Shown one piece after another: positions 1 through 13,744 of a DNA stretch of 62,000 bases. Within the stretch, counting starts at the first letter, position 1, and the number at the start of each line of letters is the position of its first letter. The stretch is from Tubiluchus corallicola (taxonomy: Eukaryota > Priapulida > Priapulimorpha > Priapulimorphida > Tubiluchidae), in contig JAQGDQ010000201.1 in the NCBI GenBank assembly GCA_030141605.1, forward strand, positions 37,501 through 99,500, in the 5' to 3' direction. The notes beneath the pieces are model-generated. The model saw only the letters and a list, made by a program, of their open reading frames with translations. It was not told where the DNA came from and did not search any database. Made by a program: the position numbers and the translations under genes.

Positions 1-474
1 GGCCTTTTAGTGACAAGATTTCTTATGCCGCTTTTCGGCGTTTTAGGTGGATTTTTTTACAAATTTTTAGTAGGTTCAGCTGGCTGACTAATCCCACAGG
101 TTTTGTCTCCCGCCATCACATGAAATCCGGATTATCCGCTTGCAGATTAAAAACTCACAGCAGGAGTAGATTGAGTGTAATAAAAAGCTATGTCAAACCC
201 AATAGGCGGCTAATGTAACTGATCGAACAGAAAATAAACCAAAAGTTGCAAGTCGATAATAATGTTTCGCTCAAAAAATGCGTCGAAGATGAAAGTCAGA
301 ATGCGTGTCACATGTGTATTACGTTACCTGATTATGTTGAAATAAGTTTAGGTCTTACTTTTCGACTCACCATGCAGAGTTATGCGTGAATGTAATTTTC
401 TTTTGAGGCTAATCACTACAAATACATTCAAGAAACTGAACATATAAACGTTATTGTTGCAATTAAAAGAAAAC
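1..474. other. non-coding, nothing recognised
   Basis: AT-rich sequence with stops in all frames. No repeat partner seen in the window. Confidence 0.5.
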
Positions 475-565
475 AAGATGATTTTTCATCCCACATCCAT
501 TTGGAAGTACAATAAAAATTATACATTTTAACACTTATAATAACACCAAAACGTTTCTAATAATT
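475..565 (+). repeat. dispersed repeat family B, copy 1 (diverged)
   Basis: Alignable by eye to 20093-20200. Shared blocks are AAAACA.GATxATTTTxCATCCC, TACATTTTAACAxTTATAATA and TTTCTxxTAATTAA. A further match (ATTCCxTGAGCxTGTTGCA) lies downstream in both (near 885 and 20266), so the shared region may be longer. Confidence 0.4.
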
Positions 566-937
566 AAACAGCAGGTTCTCTTAAAGTCTCATTCTGTCTA
601 TTGTACACATTGAGGCATTAGCATTTATTAGAGTATTCGACAAACTGTTATCTGCTTCTTCTGCTGTTTCTTCTCCTAAAGCTACATTTGGCTGAAGTTG
701 TTGAACATCTTTATTTTTGTTGTTTTTTACTTGGCGGGTAGTTTTCCAATGTTGCCAAGATTACCAAGTCAAACACCAGTGAGAATCGCCTTAAAAGAAG
801 CCTCAAATGATATCCTAAAAATTTAATTAGTGGTAGATGAGCCCAGCTAGCAATGACATAACAAATGAACATAATTTTCAATAGCATTTCCGTGAGCGTG
901 TTGCAACTTTAATTAAGATTTTACCATCCAGTTATTA

Positions 938-1605
938 AGATTTTACTGTAGCAAAATTTTACTGTTTTTCATCCAGTTATTATTAAGATTTTGCTGTAGC
1001 AAAATCTTAATTAGACCCCGCCTAGCAATATTTTGCTGTAAAAAGTTACTGTTTTCCATACGGTTATTATTATTTACTCTCCGCAACTATTACACTCAAT
1101 AACTTGATAAGTCTTGCAAGCTAGGGTCACCAAACTAACAGAGGTGGTAGCCCTAGGCGGGGTACGACAGTACACTACAGTACAACAGTAGTGTGGTGAC
1201 CACTGACCACTGGTCAAGGGGAAGGGCAGTAGACGTCGGTCACTTTTTCCTTTAGGTCACATCTCCTCCTAGGGCTTTTGGTTTTTTCCAATTTTTTGTC
1301 ACAAGTATTTGGGCACTGTGGGGCAGGTGTGTACCTGGGGTTTTAAAAAGCTAGCAAGTTTTAAACGCCCGAGGTAGGGGTCAAATGCAATATTTGGGGT
1401 CCCCCATTTGGTGACCTTTTGAATGCTGAATGCTAGGGACACAAAACTCACAGGGCACACTCTGGGAAAAGTTATCTATGTATACATGTGACCCGAGTTG
1501 TCGGGTCAAAGGTCACGGAGCGGGCGGGTTCATTTATTTTTCTTTATGATCCATCTACTTCCATAGTTTTTGAGCTAGGGCCACAGTAGTTGGTATGTTG
1601 TCAGG
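938..1605 (+). repeat. dispersed repeat family A, copy 1
   Basis: Begins with palindrome-rich GATTTTGCTGTAGCAAAATC units and a TTATTATTATT tract. It continues with shared blocks such as AAGTCTTGCAAGCTAGGGTC, GACCACTGGTCAAG and CTAGGGACACAAAAC. A colinear, same-orientation copy lies at 38170-38698. Copy 1 holds about 45 extra bases around 1447-1495. No coding potential seen. Confidence 0.85.
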
Positions 1606-1639
1606 CGGGGATTTCCATATAAGATTTCCATATCTAGTG

Positions 1640-3160
1640 TGTTGTAACTGCTGCACTATTTACTGTAAGTAAAATTGCTTCGGAATCCCATATCTTTCTA
1701 TGCAAATATCCATTCGTATGTATAATTCTACAGTCGCTAAGATTCAAGATTGCAATTAGGATCACAAACTCATCAATCTTTTTGCAATAAGCTTCCATTC
1801 ATCAGACATATTCAACATATATTTATAAATACTGCAGCACTATTAAAAAGTCTTGCATCCACTCAAGGTGAATTTTAAACCACTCGTCAACGCCCAGTGA
1901 AATCTATATTTCCTGTAATTACGACCTTTTCTCCTTTCTGGCTTTCATTCATTATTACACAATGTCAAAAACGAAACAGCGAAACTATAAAATAATGAGG
2001 TGAATTATGACAGGTATGATCGTGGTAATTATTACAGCAGATCCGTCTAGCTATATAGTTGATTTGACGATAGTGTGATAAAAATCCTGTTTTAACAACT
2101 TATCTAATTTGGCTTTCAGTAAATTTATAGTAGTTTTGCGTCGCTCTTCTGTCCCGTGGATAACAGTAACCTTAATGACGGTTCTATAAATAATTTTTTT
2201 CGAAATCGTGGATAAACGCAATTTTCTGTGGGACGGTAAATAGTATGAACACCGCTGGAAATAGATTTTATTTCATAGACATAAGGAGATAACTCAAATG
2301 TTATTTTCCAGACAAACCGGCAGTTCATATCGTTCGATTTGCAACAGTGTCTAAAATGGGAATATAATTATACTGTAGTGTCTCTGGCTTCAATGCTTTA
2401 CTTAATTACCACGTGAGATGCTGTGCTGTAACTAATGACTAATTTATTTTAGTTGCCACTAATTTTTCATATGCTTCAACTTTTCGCATATAGTATGACA
2501 AATGTTGGTACGACGGTGACGGTGCGCCCCATAAAATGCTGTTTACAGGAATTAATTGTACTTTGTGACGAGTAAACCTATGAATCTTTTAGTTTTACTT
2601 TTACCAAAGAGATTTTTTGCAGCTAAAGTTAGTACACTATATCATAAAAAGAAATTAAGCTTCGTTTCGTAATTTATAAATTCTAAACTTTAAAATAGTT
2701 AATATGATTTTGCAATTTCAATTTGCAAAGCAGAGTGGTCGAAGCAGTTTCATATAGGCTGATCTGTATTGCCTAAATTGCCTGTTTATTGACATTAATT
2801 TTACGTAATTGTTGTTTGTTGTTAATTTTTGCGGAATTTAATTTGACGTAAAGTACTTTGCGAATTTATATTGGCAAACCATTTTTCCGCAAATTTTATA
2901 AAAATGCATTGGCTCCATTATAATGTGCGGAGCAATGACCTTATTTAGTTCACCCCCAAAGTCGCATAAATATTCTTGTCTGTCTTGATACTACACATTC
3001 CGAAAAAGCTAAATTTGACAAATTTGATTAATTAATGTGCATGTAGTCGCACGTACACAATAATTAACAATCACGCAAGGCATCTTTGCCTTCAACTTCA
3101 GAAAACTTCCGCCTCTACAGTTTCAGACGTACGTGTTTCTATTTGTAAAATTCTAATAAT
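1640..3160. other. non-coding, nothing recognised
   Basis: Only short frames occur (longest 67 codons, minus strand 2125-2328, low-quality composition). No splice-site-bounded exon seen. Confidence 0.5.
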
Positions 3161-3163
3161 CTG

Positions 3164-3344
<181 letters not shown>

Positions 3345-3480
3345 TCCCGCGTGTTTTGCCGAAGAACCAGTGGTACAATTTTAAGTCTTTGGTATAACTC
3401 GGTCGGGAGTTGAACCCACATTTTTCCCTTGTGGGTAAGCGAGCAACGTGCTTAATTGTATGAATTACATTTGTCACTGA
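3345..3480 (-). mobile_element. tRNA-derived SINE, minus strand
   Basis: On the minus strand a tRNA-like head (TTGCTCGCTTACCCACAAGG, then GTGGGTTCAACTCCC) carries a Pol III B-box-like GGTTCAACTCC. About 80 bp of body follows, and then a trinucleotide tail starting TTATTATTATT and running through the microsatellite at 3164-3344. Head, body and simple tail are typical SINE order. Confidence 0.6.
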
Positions 3481-6400
3481 GTGATTTCATGCAATCTAAT
3501 TAGAAACATTAAAACAAGAACGCCGGCCAACATTACTGTTAACCTATTGAATATATTAGTGAACTATAATTTACAGTGCCATTTCTACAGTGCCTATTTT
3601 TAGAAAAGTAATGTTGCTGATGATAACAGAATGCTTTTTATATAACGTTTAGGTCTAATACAGTAATTAAATTTGAAAGGTTACTTATATATTCCATATA
3701 ATAGCTCGAAAGTTTACTAATAACTGTGATTTAATTTTTCTAATTCTGTTATTGTTGTTTGTCTTGTTTTTTTGGCAACGTGCAGTAAACTTGCAGTTGG
3801 CACATTTGGTTTGGACTACCGCTAAAGTGCATTCCTCTCCCGTTCACAGATAACTCTAATTCGAAATAATTACGTAGAGTGCATTCCACGGTCTCTTGCT
3901 GCAAAACGTGCCAATCAGAAGCTGAACGTTCTAATTACGGTATAAACACGTGATGATTGTAACTTCCGCTACTGAACGTTACGTACTACACGATAGTAGT
4001 TGATAGTATACAGATAGCATAGCACTAAACCGCTAACCCACGCTAAAACTCTCTATTTTAAGCTCCTGTATTTTGGCAAACTTCTATGTTACTCTATGTA
4101 GTCTCAAAGTTTAATTCAGACCAGATTCTACAAGCTTGGTTTTTTTTCGTTAAACGTGAAACTCTCATCATATCTTGAAATTTCACCCGCATACGTCTCT
4201 GGACATAAACTCAATATTTTTCAAGACTATACGCGAAACATCCTTGAATTGCTTCTGTAGGACTCATTTTTTGGTCTACCCCGCTGTTTACTGGACAAGA
4301 CAAAGTAGTACTTATTTTGCAATTTGTTTCGCATTAGCAGCAATGTAATTAGTGTAATTAACTTCACATTCTGGCATACTTAGCAGGTAATAACGTCTGA
4401 TTAACCCTTAAGCGACTGATTCATTTGACAAACTCGATTATAAATCGTTAAATTCAGATTTCTGAAAACAAAGAATCATACTGACTGACTGACAAATTAA
4501 CTACGAAAGACTAAATGTGAATTAAGAGCAAAACCTCGAGATTTTTCTCCGGGTTTTGGGTTTACATTATTCTGGCAGAGACGCCTGTGGGTGAAACTTC
4601 AAGGGATTGTTGATGATGAGTGTGTCTTCTGGGTCTCACAGGTTCTCATCAACCGTCAGTTTATGTCCTTTTGAATGTGTGATTTATATTATTAGACGCT
4701 AAACACTGTTGGCCGCAGGACTCGTTGTACCAGCTTGAGCAGCGGAGAGTTCTTTGTCGCCTTTATTTTTTAGACGTTGACTTACTGGTTTGACTGTGAT
4801 GAAGTGTGTTAGTAAGTGTCTTGGATGTCTGTCAGCTTCTGCACTGCTATAGTTGTAGTAGACTCTTGACCGATAAACTGGACAACTCAGGCGTTTGTAA
4901 TCATGAAATACGAACTTGGTAGCATGGCTGCATGGTGATGATTAGTGATTATGCGCCTGTTAGCACTACGTGGACAAATGCACGTTTCTGACAAGTTCAC
5001 ATTCACTCACATTCGAGTTTAATATACAACCAAACATAAAAGAGAAAGCTTATAATTCAGTATTATGGGCTGTTGGCCACTGTCGCTTTTAACTGCTATT
5101 TGCTGGCTAAGCTAGCCAAATTCACCCTGTTAGCTGCTAAAATTTCAGTTACACAAGTATATTACTAAAAGTAGACCTGCAGTAGATCTGTATTAAAAAA
5201 CTTATTAGAAAATTAAAGCGCTATAATCTTTCGTAAATTAGATTTGCAGTTTTCAAAGCACGAAAAGAGAAAAGATTTAAAAAAGTGCTATAATCATATT
5301 ATCTGTTGCAGTCCATTAAAATTTCCATGACAATTCGCGAAAGTAGGGCCGGGCACGTCAATTCAACACTGCGGTGATCCAACCGTGAGCTTTTTAATTT
5401 GTCACTTCCACGTGGAACAGGTGTGAGATCTAGAATAATAACTAAGAGTCTAGATCACCAAAAAATGGAGGTTTCCAGTTAGGTTCAGGAGTAAGGGACT
5501 GGCGGCGATTAGTCCTATGCAGGTAATTCAGTTGTTACATAAGTATTCCATATACTTTGCTTATGCAGTCGCAAGTTATACTTTGTAGAATGTGTAGCAC
5601 TTGCAGGCTTCCGGGTTAATAGGAGATGATCTAAGAATGAGGATAAATACTTTTACACACCAGACAATGTACGTGTTAGTACAAGCTTCTACACCATTTG
5701 TACGATGTGATACCAGTGTGTTAAACCTGGACCACTTGCATAAGTGATTAACAAAAACTTTTTTTCAGTAGGAATAACTTAGATTTCTTTAATTCACCTG
5801 TTACACCCATTTCAATCTACAGGTTATTAAAATGGGTATAAAGCAATCATTAAATATTAATCCCATATCACCCCAGAGATAGTGTGAAATGAGTCTAGGC
5901 TATTTTTAAAAACCATGTATCGAAATCTAGAATGCTTTTGTTGCTACAGTGAGGTGTTTTGCTAAACAAAACAAACTTAGAATGCCGAGTTGCGATAAAA
6001 TCATCGAGATAGAAAAGTTTAGTACTTAAAAAATACAATTTAGAAAAAACCTACTGAAAAGAAACTGAGGCGGTTTTGTAACTTGTTGCTGAATAAACGG
6101 GTGTGCGAAAGGGTTGGACAAATAAGTTATGATCTGTTCGATGTTAATGTAAAACTAAGAGAATAGAATGAGCGATGGTGAGGCTAACGAAAAAAAGACG
6201 AAACAAGCGGTTAGAGATCGTCGGCTTGTTTAGATCGTAAAATATAGCCATTTTCTGATATTTTAAATTAGCATTTGTTTGTTTGTTTGTTTGTTTGTTT
6301 GTTTGTTTGTTTATGTCTTCAAATTTAGTTATTACCAAAAATTTATTTTAGCAAAATAGTCACACGCTAATATTCCTCCTTTTACGATGTCAGACATGGC

Positions 6401-8520
6401 TCGCTGTTTTGAAAACAAGCTGACAAATTCGATTACCACAAAAGTGAGCAGTTAATGGTTTCTTTTGCTACTAAAATTAATATGTTTTCAAAAAAAACTT
6501 CAACAATGTAAAATAAATGTGACGTTTAATTGCCTATGTTCCGAAGCACGACAATTGCACGATAATCTGCATTACCTACGATCTTTGACCTCTGCGATTA
6601 AGTTGGTTTAAATAAGATGCTGGCGACATTGAAATCTCGCGACATTTAAGTATAATACCCGCCTTTACTCTTCAAATTAGCTTGGCTAAATAATCGCAAA
6701 ATCGCCATTTTCCGACTTACTGGCTGCATGTAAAAGAGATTCTGGCAGCAACGCTGGATGCCAAAACAGACAGTCAGCCTCCAGCAGCTTTTCTGCACTT
6801 ATCTGTTAATGCCAAGCTACGAAAATTGCTTTCCCGGATTACCAACAACGCAAAAACGTCCAGCAGTTTGCAGCTTTTAAAGGATAACGTGTTAAAAGTA
6901 CAATGCCTGTACTCTAGTGACTTGGATTAGAACAGATCATACTGGTACAAAGGCTTTCGGGTGTCGTGTATAATATCAGTGAAGCATCTCTGTAGCACTC
7001 AGTCACTTTAACAGGTGTAGCACTTAAGAAGAACTGTGGTCTGTAGGGTGTAAATCTATACTCGACCATAGTGCGACCGTCACTGCAACAAAATTCTGAA
7101 AATTATTATTTTTTGATCAAATAAGATGCTGCGACTGTACAACTAATTATAACTGATATGAATTTCAGAGAGTATTTTGCTTTTTGTTTAGCTTCTATAA
7201 TTAATTCTTCGAGTGGTGCGCACTTATATCATTTTGCACATTTAAATACCTCTTTCAAATCACAATGTACGTAAAAAGGGCGTATTTTTGAAATCTAGTT
7301 TTCAGTTTATTAAAATAGAAAACGAAATAACTATGTACAGAGATGTGCCGTATGTGCCAGCATTACAAATACGTGTCTAATGTGACAGACAATATGGCGT
7401 GATTTTTTTGGCCGACGCATAGGTGCGTCAATGACTGGGCCATGGGTGGCGTCAGTGACTCGATGTTACTTCGTTTTCCATCAGCGTAAAAAGTGTTTTT
7501 CACGTCCGTGACCGTCCACAGACATTGCTAAGCCCTTATCTCCCTTTCGCATCTCATTTTACCTGGCCAAATTCAATAGCTCAAACTGGCATAGCCTGTT
7601 TTTCACTCAGATAAAGACTACCTAAAAAGTTGCACGATGTATGCAGCGGTGATTTGAGACTTTAATAGTCACTGTCACTGCACGAAAAGAGGTTAGCTTT
7701 TTTGTTCAAAGGACTCAGCGGATTCGAAGCCGTTATTGGGTTACATGATTAATTAGGATAATTCTCGTGCATATGTTACCATTTATGTTTGTCACTTTCG
7801 CGCCTTTTTATCTGTAAATTTACTTTTTTAGCAAATGACTAATCTAACTTTCATCTTTAAGAAATGCTATATAATTGCGTGAGTGTAACTTCAGAGCAAT
7901 ATTTAGGTAACCTTAGAACGATATCAATGAAACAAGCTAGAAATGGTTTTTCTGTGACCTGCCTGAACCTAATTAAATTGCATATTTTAATTTCATAAAT
8001 ACCTGTAATGACATTCCGGCTTCAGGGAGTAGATTTTGGAAACCCTAAACACGAAAAATTCCCTGGGAGCCAATCGGTTTGCTTGCAGCAAATAATTATA
8101 CAAAAATTCCCTTTTTGCAGACCGTCATATGCATCAGTAGTCAAAATATACTGCCGAATTTGCATGCTGATCAGAACTCTGTTCACAGAGAACCACCCTC
8201 ATAATTATAATTTTGCTAATTAAATTTTCCTAACATCAGGGTGGCATAAACAGTCTGCGCGTGCAGCAAGTTGCCCAGATACGTTCTTTTTTTATAAAAC
8301 ATTTTTTTTCATTCCTTTATACTTTATATAATATTGTGCGTGTAATGTTCTGACTTCTCAACGAATTTGATGAATAAGTTATCTTCGTGAATTATTTGCA
8401 TATATTTTAGTATAGAATTCATTTACAACTTTTAATGTTAAGTTCAAGAACTGGGGTTGCTTGAGCAAAAATTCTCTCCATTTGCCTTCCTATTGTTGTT
8501 CGAATAAACTTGTACCCATC
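3481..8520. other. non-coding stretch
   Basis: No convincing exon or RNA gene. Holds the (GTTT)n array and, at 7380-7470, a slightly GC-richer patch with GACGCAxAGGTGCGTC, an imperfect palindrome. Confidence 0.45.
6274..6312 (+). repeat. (GTTT)n microsatellite
   Basis: About nine to ten perfect tetranucleotide copies. The short minus-strand reading frame across it (NKQT repeats) is an artefact. Confidence 0.95.
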
Positions 8521-8728
8521 ACAGGTGATCCAACTTGTCAGTTTAGAAGATAAAGATAGCGTATGTGAAATAATTTTAAAACTTGTCAATAGCAGTGATA
8601 TTAAAATTGATGAAATCTTTTCAATTATAAAATGGGTGCCACAACAGAATACGTTTAACCTTCGTGTTAAAGTAGGTCAGTTACCAAGTATTAATTTACG
8701 AGGAGCAAATCTGCTGATATTGTGACAC
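8521..8728 (+). other. unrecognised open stretch, possible orphan exon
   Basis: After an acceptor-like CCATCACAG, 67 codons run to TGA with a mixed, protein-like composition (IQLVSLEDKDSVCEIILKLV). No donor, family match or partner exon was found. It could be a decayed exon or chance; kept only as a pointer. Confidence 0.12.
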
Positions 8729-10430
8729 AGGTGCAAGTCATTAAAACAGCTTGGATACCCATATTAAAAAAAAGTTCTGTGATTTATATCATCATTAGTA
8801 TCTACGCGACTTACACCTGATCTAAGATATCAAACATTTTTTTGAAGTTTTTGGTGTGACTTTTTTATAATTAGTGGTCATTTATTGGCATTTATGCCAT
8901 ATGACAATAAATATTCTAGTTATTAATAGTATACTGAAGGCAAGATTTGCCTCGTCTACCGTATACACATAATATTGCACAGATGGCGTAGAGTTTATGG
9001 GTTTCTGTGAACTTTCTTTTGAGTCTAAATTTTGCGGGAAAGATTCTAATTAGTTTTCATAGGTACAACTTGTTTTTCTTAATTAAAACTTCGTCTTATT
9101 TTATATCAAAGCAACTTGTCGTTTTTGCCTAATTGCTTGTGCAGGCTTAAAATAACTCGCGTATTTCTAAGAACAATCACGCCAAGTTTTTTACGCGTGT
9201 AAAATACACAAACATAATCTCAAGCGTGTTTTTAAGAACGGAAATGGAAAAAACGTGCAAAAACATTTTATTATCTTTTCGGTCTACCTGTTTGGAGACA
9301 GGTTGTCGAATATTTGATTACTTTATAAAAGTTTATTGTTCATCTCGACGTATTGTGAAATGTTTTCAATAAAATCTGTTGCAATTAAGCTACAATATAC
9401 AGAAATTATGATGTTAACACAGGCTAAACGTCTTAATTAAATGAAAAAATCTTAAGTTCAATTAATTTCCTAGTGTAACAAAGTGAAAATCTTGCAACGA
9501 TACTGTCACAGTAGCAAGAAATTTCGTTTTGAGTCACCGAGTGTGAAGGCCATATATAGATTTTGCTGGAATTTAAAATGTTGAAAAAATACTACGGACT
9601 CCTTATGCACAGGTAACTGTATAGCTCTGAAAGAAGCGGAAACGCTGAACAAAGAAACAGGCAGGTAAAAACTAGGAGCTTTCATTGTGCAGTAATTGCT
9701 CCAGCTATCATGTTTTGGCAAACAAATAGTTTTTTGGGCGCTGATATTATACTGTAGCGCTAGTAGAGCTGCTGATTTGTTACTTTATCTAACCTCTATT
9801 ACATGAAGGCCGCAATATGGCTGAATTGCGTATTAGTTTTTAATGTGTATTTTATGAAATAAAAGTCAAGACATTTTGCTGACTATTGTATGCACATATA
9901 TATTTTTTATGCACAAGTCTAACCAAAGATATTATTATAAAAATGTAGGCTTTGTCTGTATAAACGCATATCATTGCTAATAGTGGTGAAACGGACTAAA
10001 CCTGTACACAGTTTCTTAAACAATCTTTTGTTCATCAATGCAAGATTAAAAGATAACTGAAATTCCTAAATATTTCTTCTTCTAGTTAACCCAGACTTGG
10101 TTGTTTATCTAAAACGTCTTGTCAGCCATAAAACTGCCCATCAGAGTATGCAAAATCTCTCATAAGTAATGCTGAATAAAACAGACTTAACCCAGTAAAC
10201 CCAACGCGCCAAATCAGCGTCCCAATTAGCATGGTCATTTAACATGGACATAGGCCACATTGACCATGTATATAGTGACCAGTGGCCACTTCACTTAATG
10301 CGTGCGATGCGTCGGGTCAGTCTCTACGGTTCAGCTAACACTTGCGTTCAATGAATTTATTTAAGTATACTAAAAATAATTAAGAAGATCTAATTGACTT
10401 ACAAGTTAATTTCGTATTCAACCAGTGTCG
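8729..10430. other. non-coding stretch
   Basis: AT-rich; the only frames are short and unbounded by splice sites. Nothing recognised. Confidence 0.45.
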
Positions 10431-10469
10431 GAGTGGTGCTCAGCATTATTTTGCACTACTCAAGTTAGT

Positions 10470-10566
10470 CAAGTAGTGTTACATGGTATTCAGATAGTGC
10501 CACTTGGTACTCAAGAAGTGTCACATTGTATTCAAATAGTGCCACATGGTACTCAAGTAGTGCCAT
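10470..10566 (+). repeat. 21-bp tandem array
   Basis: Four and a half units of CAAGTAGTGCCACATGGTACT with one to five changes each, starting at 10470, 10491, 10512, 10533 and 10554. Diverged half units are visible upstream to about 10430. Confidence 0.85.
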
Positions 10567-11482
10567 AAAATTTCTGAGATAAACCACAATCAATCATGGC
10601 CGCCTACACGAAACTGCAAAGCAAGACTACGATAAGGTAACCTAACCGCAGCAAACAAACAAGCAAAGTAACTGTCACGTTCGCCGTCATGATGGAGGTC
10701 AAAATCATAAAAGAAAGACTCGTACATGAAAACATAACTTAAGAAACGTGTTGTAACGAGTTGGTAGGCTTGGAATGGTGAATTGGTGGTCTCACAAGAA
10801 AGACACACCAAGATGACATATATTATCTGAAATCATCGTTTTCATCGTGTGATGCCTTTTCTCCACGTGACGTATAAGATGGTATGCAAAATTCTGCCAA
10901 ACGCATATCAGCAGAATTATGCAGATCCTGAGTTATGAGATAGGTCAGACCACATGTAAAAGTCAACACCCAAAGTACGCAGGAAAAGAAAAAACTCGAA
11001 TGAGTTGTATGATTCGGGGACTTTTTCTGATTAATTGACCATGTCTCATTGGAAGAAAGTTGCTACAAAATCTCGCAAATTAGTTGCGCAGTACACAAGG
11101 TGGTTCTAGGCTTTTTGTAAATTTGGCGGAACGAGTATAAATTTGTCTAAATTACTGCAAATCTTTTGATCAAAATTTTGGTGAGCACAATGAAGTTGTT
11201 ACAAACATTTAAATACCCACAAACAAGCTTGCAACCGCGTAACCTGTAACCGTATAAGGACAATTTTTATGCAGTTCGATATTCTCCATCCAGAACCACA
11301 CGCAATGCATTTCCCATGCAATGCTTAATGCATATAGTTGTGGTAGGATTATAATGACTCTCAATGATATTACCTAAGAACTGGATCAACTGATCCAGGA
11401 ATTCTACCTAAAACATATGGATGCTCATGCCCGGTCAGTACAGACAGATGAAATCGTCGAGGAACAGTTTTCCTAGGCGCTT

Positions 11483-12621
11483 GGTAAAAATGGCACTGGA
11501 AAAACGGCACAAATGGAAAGTAGGTAAAAATGGCACAGGAAAAAGTGGCCACAAATGGAAAAGTAGGGAAAAATGGTGTTAGTTTGATGCAATTGGTTTC
11601 TATAACAAAATTAGAATGCGCTCAGTAGGAAGCAGATCTCTGCCAAAGTCGAACAATCCTAAATTTATTCGTTTGATTCTTTTGATTAAAAAAGTTAAAA
11701 CAAAGATAAACAAGCAAACGTTGAGGAATGTACATGTATTGGCATTATATAGACCAGCAAGGGACTCACAAAATCTTTGTTCATTAAATAGATTTATAAT
11801 CAATAATGCACGAATGTTTCACATAGTGTTTATCTATCTTTTCCAATATTAATTTTGGCAGTGTTAATGGACTGACGAATATATACGTACCAAGTTACGT
11901 TACAGGGCTATACACATTAGTAAGCAAACGTTATAGACAGCGTTACACAGTTTTACAAGCTACATTTTCTCGAAGTGGAACCTGGAAATAACTCGTAGTT
12001 TTGTGTCCTGGTAAAGATAATAAAAAAGAGATACTAAACACTCCCTCTGAATTTCTGAGACCTCCATGAAAATATATACGTTCCAAGTCACCTTATAAGG
12101 CCATACGCACTAATAAGCAAGGCTATAGACAGTGTTACGAAGTTTTACAAGCGAGATTTTCTCGAAATACTTTACGAACGTTTTTTGTACGTGGTGTTCG
12201 GTCAAGTTTTGCGGAAAAGGAACCGGCGAAAGGATTCGCATTTTGGAACTCAGTACCCAGCTGCATAAAGTTTTTGCTCAAAGTTTCTTGGAAATGTGTT
12301 AGATAACTTTGTGAAATAGGCTTACCGCTACAACAGACAAAAACAACAAATAAACAGACAAACAAACAAACAACTTCCTTAGCAGACGTAAAAAAAGTAA
12401 AATAATTCTACCCAACTGTAAGCCTTACCCTAAACACGTACATTACTAAGTGTGCCATTTTTACCTACTTTTCCGCTTGTGCCATTCTCACCGTGCCATT
12501 TTTACCTACTTTTACATCTGTGCCATTTTTTTCCTGTGCCATTTTTACCTATACCATTTTTACTTATTTTTCCATTTGTGCCATTTTTCCTGTGCCATTT
12601 TTACCTATGCCATTTTTCCTA
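11483..12621. mobile_element. element bounded by inverted GTGCCATTTTTACC arrays
   Basis: Left arm 11483-11577 repeats GGTAAAAATGGCAC and GGCACAAATGGAAAAGTAGG. Right arm 12451-12621 repeats the reverse complement (GTGCCATTTTTACCTACTTT, TTTGTGCCATTTTTCC) about seven times. Between them, 11878-11980 is duplicated at 12071-12170 (period 193 bp, diverged). Inverted terminal arrays around a non-coding core fit a non-autonomous DNA transposon with subterminal repeats. No target duplication was identified. Confidence 0.6.
11878..12170 (+). repeat. 193-bp diverged direct duplication inside the inverted-array element
   Basis: AATATATACGTxCCAAGT, TAAGCAA, TATAGACAG, ACAAGC and TTTTCTCGAA blocks recur in order in 11878-11980 and 12071-12170. 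Confidence 0.75.
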
Positions 12622-13722
12622 CATTCGTTTTCCTTGTGGTAAGGTAACCCAGCTTTTGCTGACCTGACTCAGCGCTGCTCAACTAAAAGTCAACTTTCGT
12701 GGTTATGCAGCCTGAAATATAGCTTACTGCGCTTATAGCTTGTCACTCAAAAGCTAAAACGAGCTACTGTTTTTTCATAATTCAACTTAAAATATTAAAT
12801 GAAGTTTTTAATTTAATAAAAAGGCTTATAAAACCTGTGTATAACGTGGCTAAACAGTGCAATGCAAAATTTTCACGCGATTTACAGACTTATTTAACCT
12901 CTTAGGCACTATGTAAATTAGTCAGCTGAAGCTTTCGGTTACTGAGATATTTCTGATTCTTTGTGATCATTCCGTAGGTGGTCAAGCATGCGGCGTGGTC
13001 TCATTCATCGTCTTTCATTCGTGTAGTACTGGTGATAATAAATTTCTGACGAAAGTGGACAGTGGTCAATAGGTTTACTAAACTCGAGAGCTTTTAAATA
13101 AGTCCTATTTCTCTCTTGTTGCCCTCGCCTTTATTGCTGGTTGAATTATAATGCGCATGAACGACTGAATGATGATGTTGGTCAGTTTGATCGTTTAGCC
13201 ACGTAAACCCAATCTTTACATAATTTGCAACACGTGTTACTTAAACATAGCTATTTCTTTTGTATTGTCAATCAACACGCTAAAATTGTTGTGTTTAATT
13301 GCTACTGTAATATTATTAAAACGAAAATAATGATGACAGGAGGCAATTCTTAGGTCGAAAGTTCTAAATCACGTCTCCTTAGGTGAAAAAACTATGTAAA
13401 ACAAGAGTTCTTTGTTCACACATGTATTATAATGCAAGACTGTATTTGCATAGCACTGGCAGAGTGTTTACCTTGGTTACAGCTTATAAATTATGATCAA
13501 AGTCCGGTTGCTTATGAATCTTATCAGCATAACAGTAAACGAGCGTTAGCGTGTTTGTTTGTTCGATGTTCGAATTTATGTACATAGTCATTAGTAATGC
13601 CAAACTAAAACCAGTTGAAGAGAAGAGTGTACACTAGGGGCTAGTGGGATTGAATATTTGAGTAATATTACTATGCATTCACTAGTATTAAAGGAGAAGG
13701 AAAGGCAATTTAAAAGTACTTT

Positions 13723-13744
13723 CCCCCCCCCCCCCAAAAAAAAA
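13723..13744 (+). repeat. poly(C)13 followed by poly(A)9
   Basis: Homopolymer pair. Run length in the assembly is unreliable. Confidence 0.9.

Noticed and set aside
12450-12667. Overlapping frames rich in CHFYL and PFLPT repeats
   Set aside because: They come from the GTGCCATTTTTACC array; two overlapping frames are open because the repeat has no stops.
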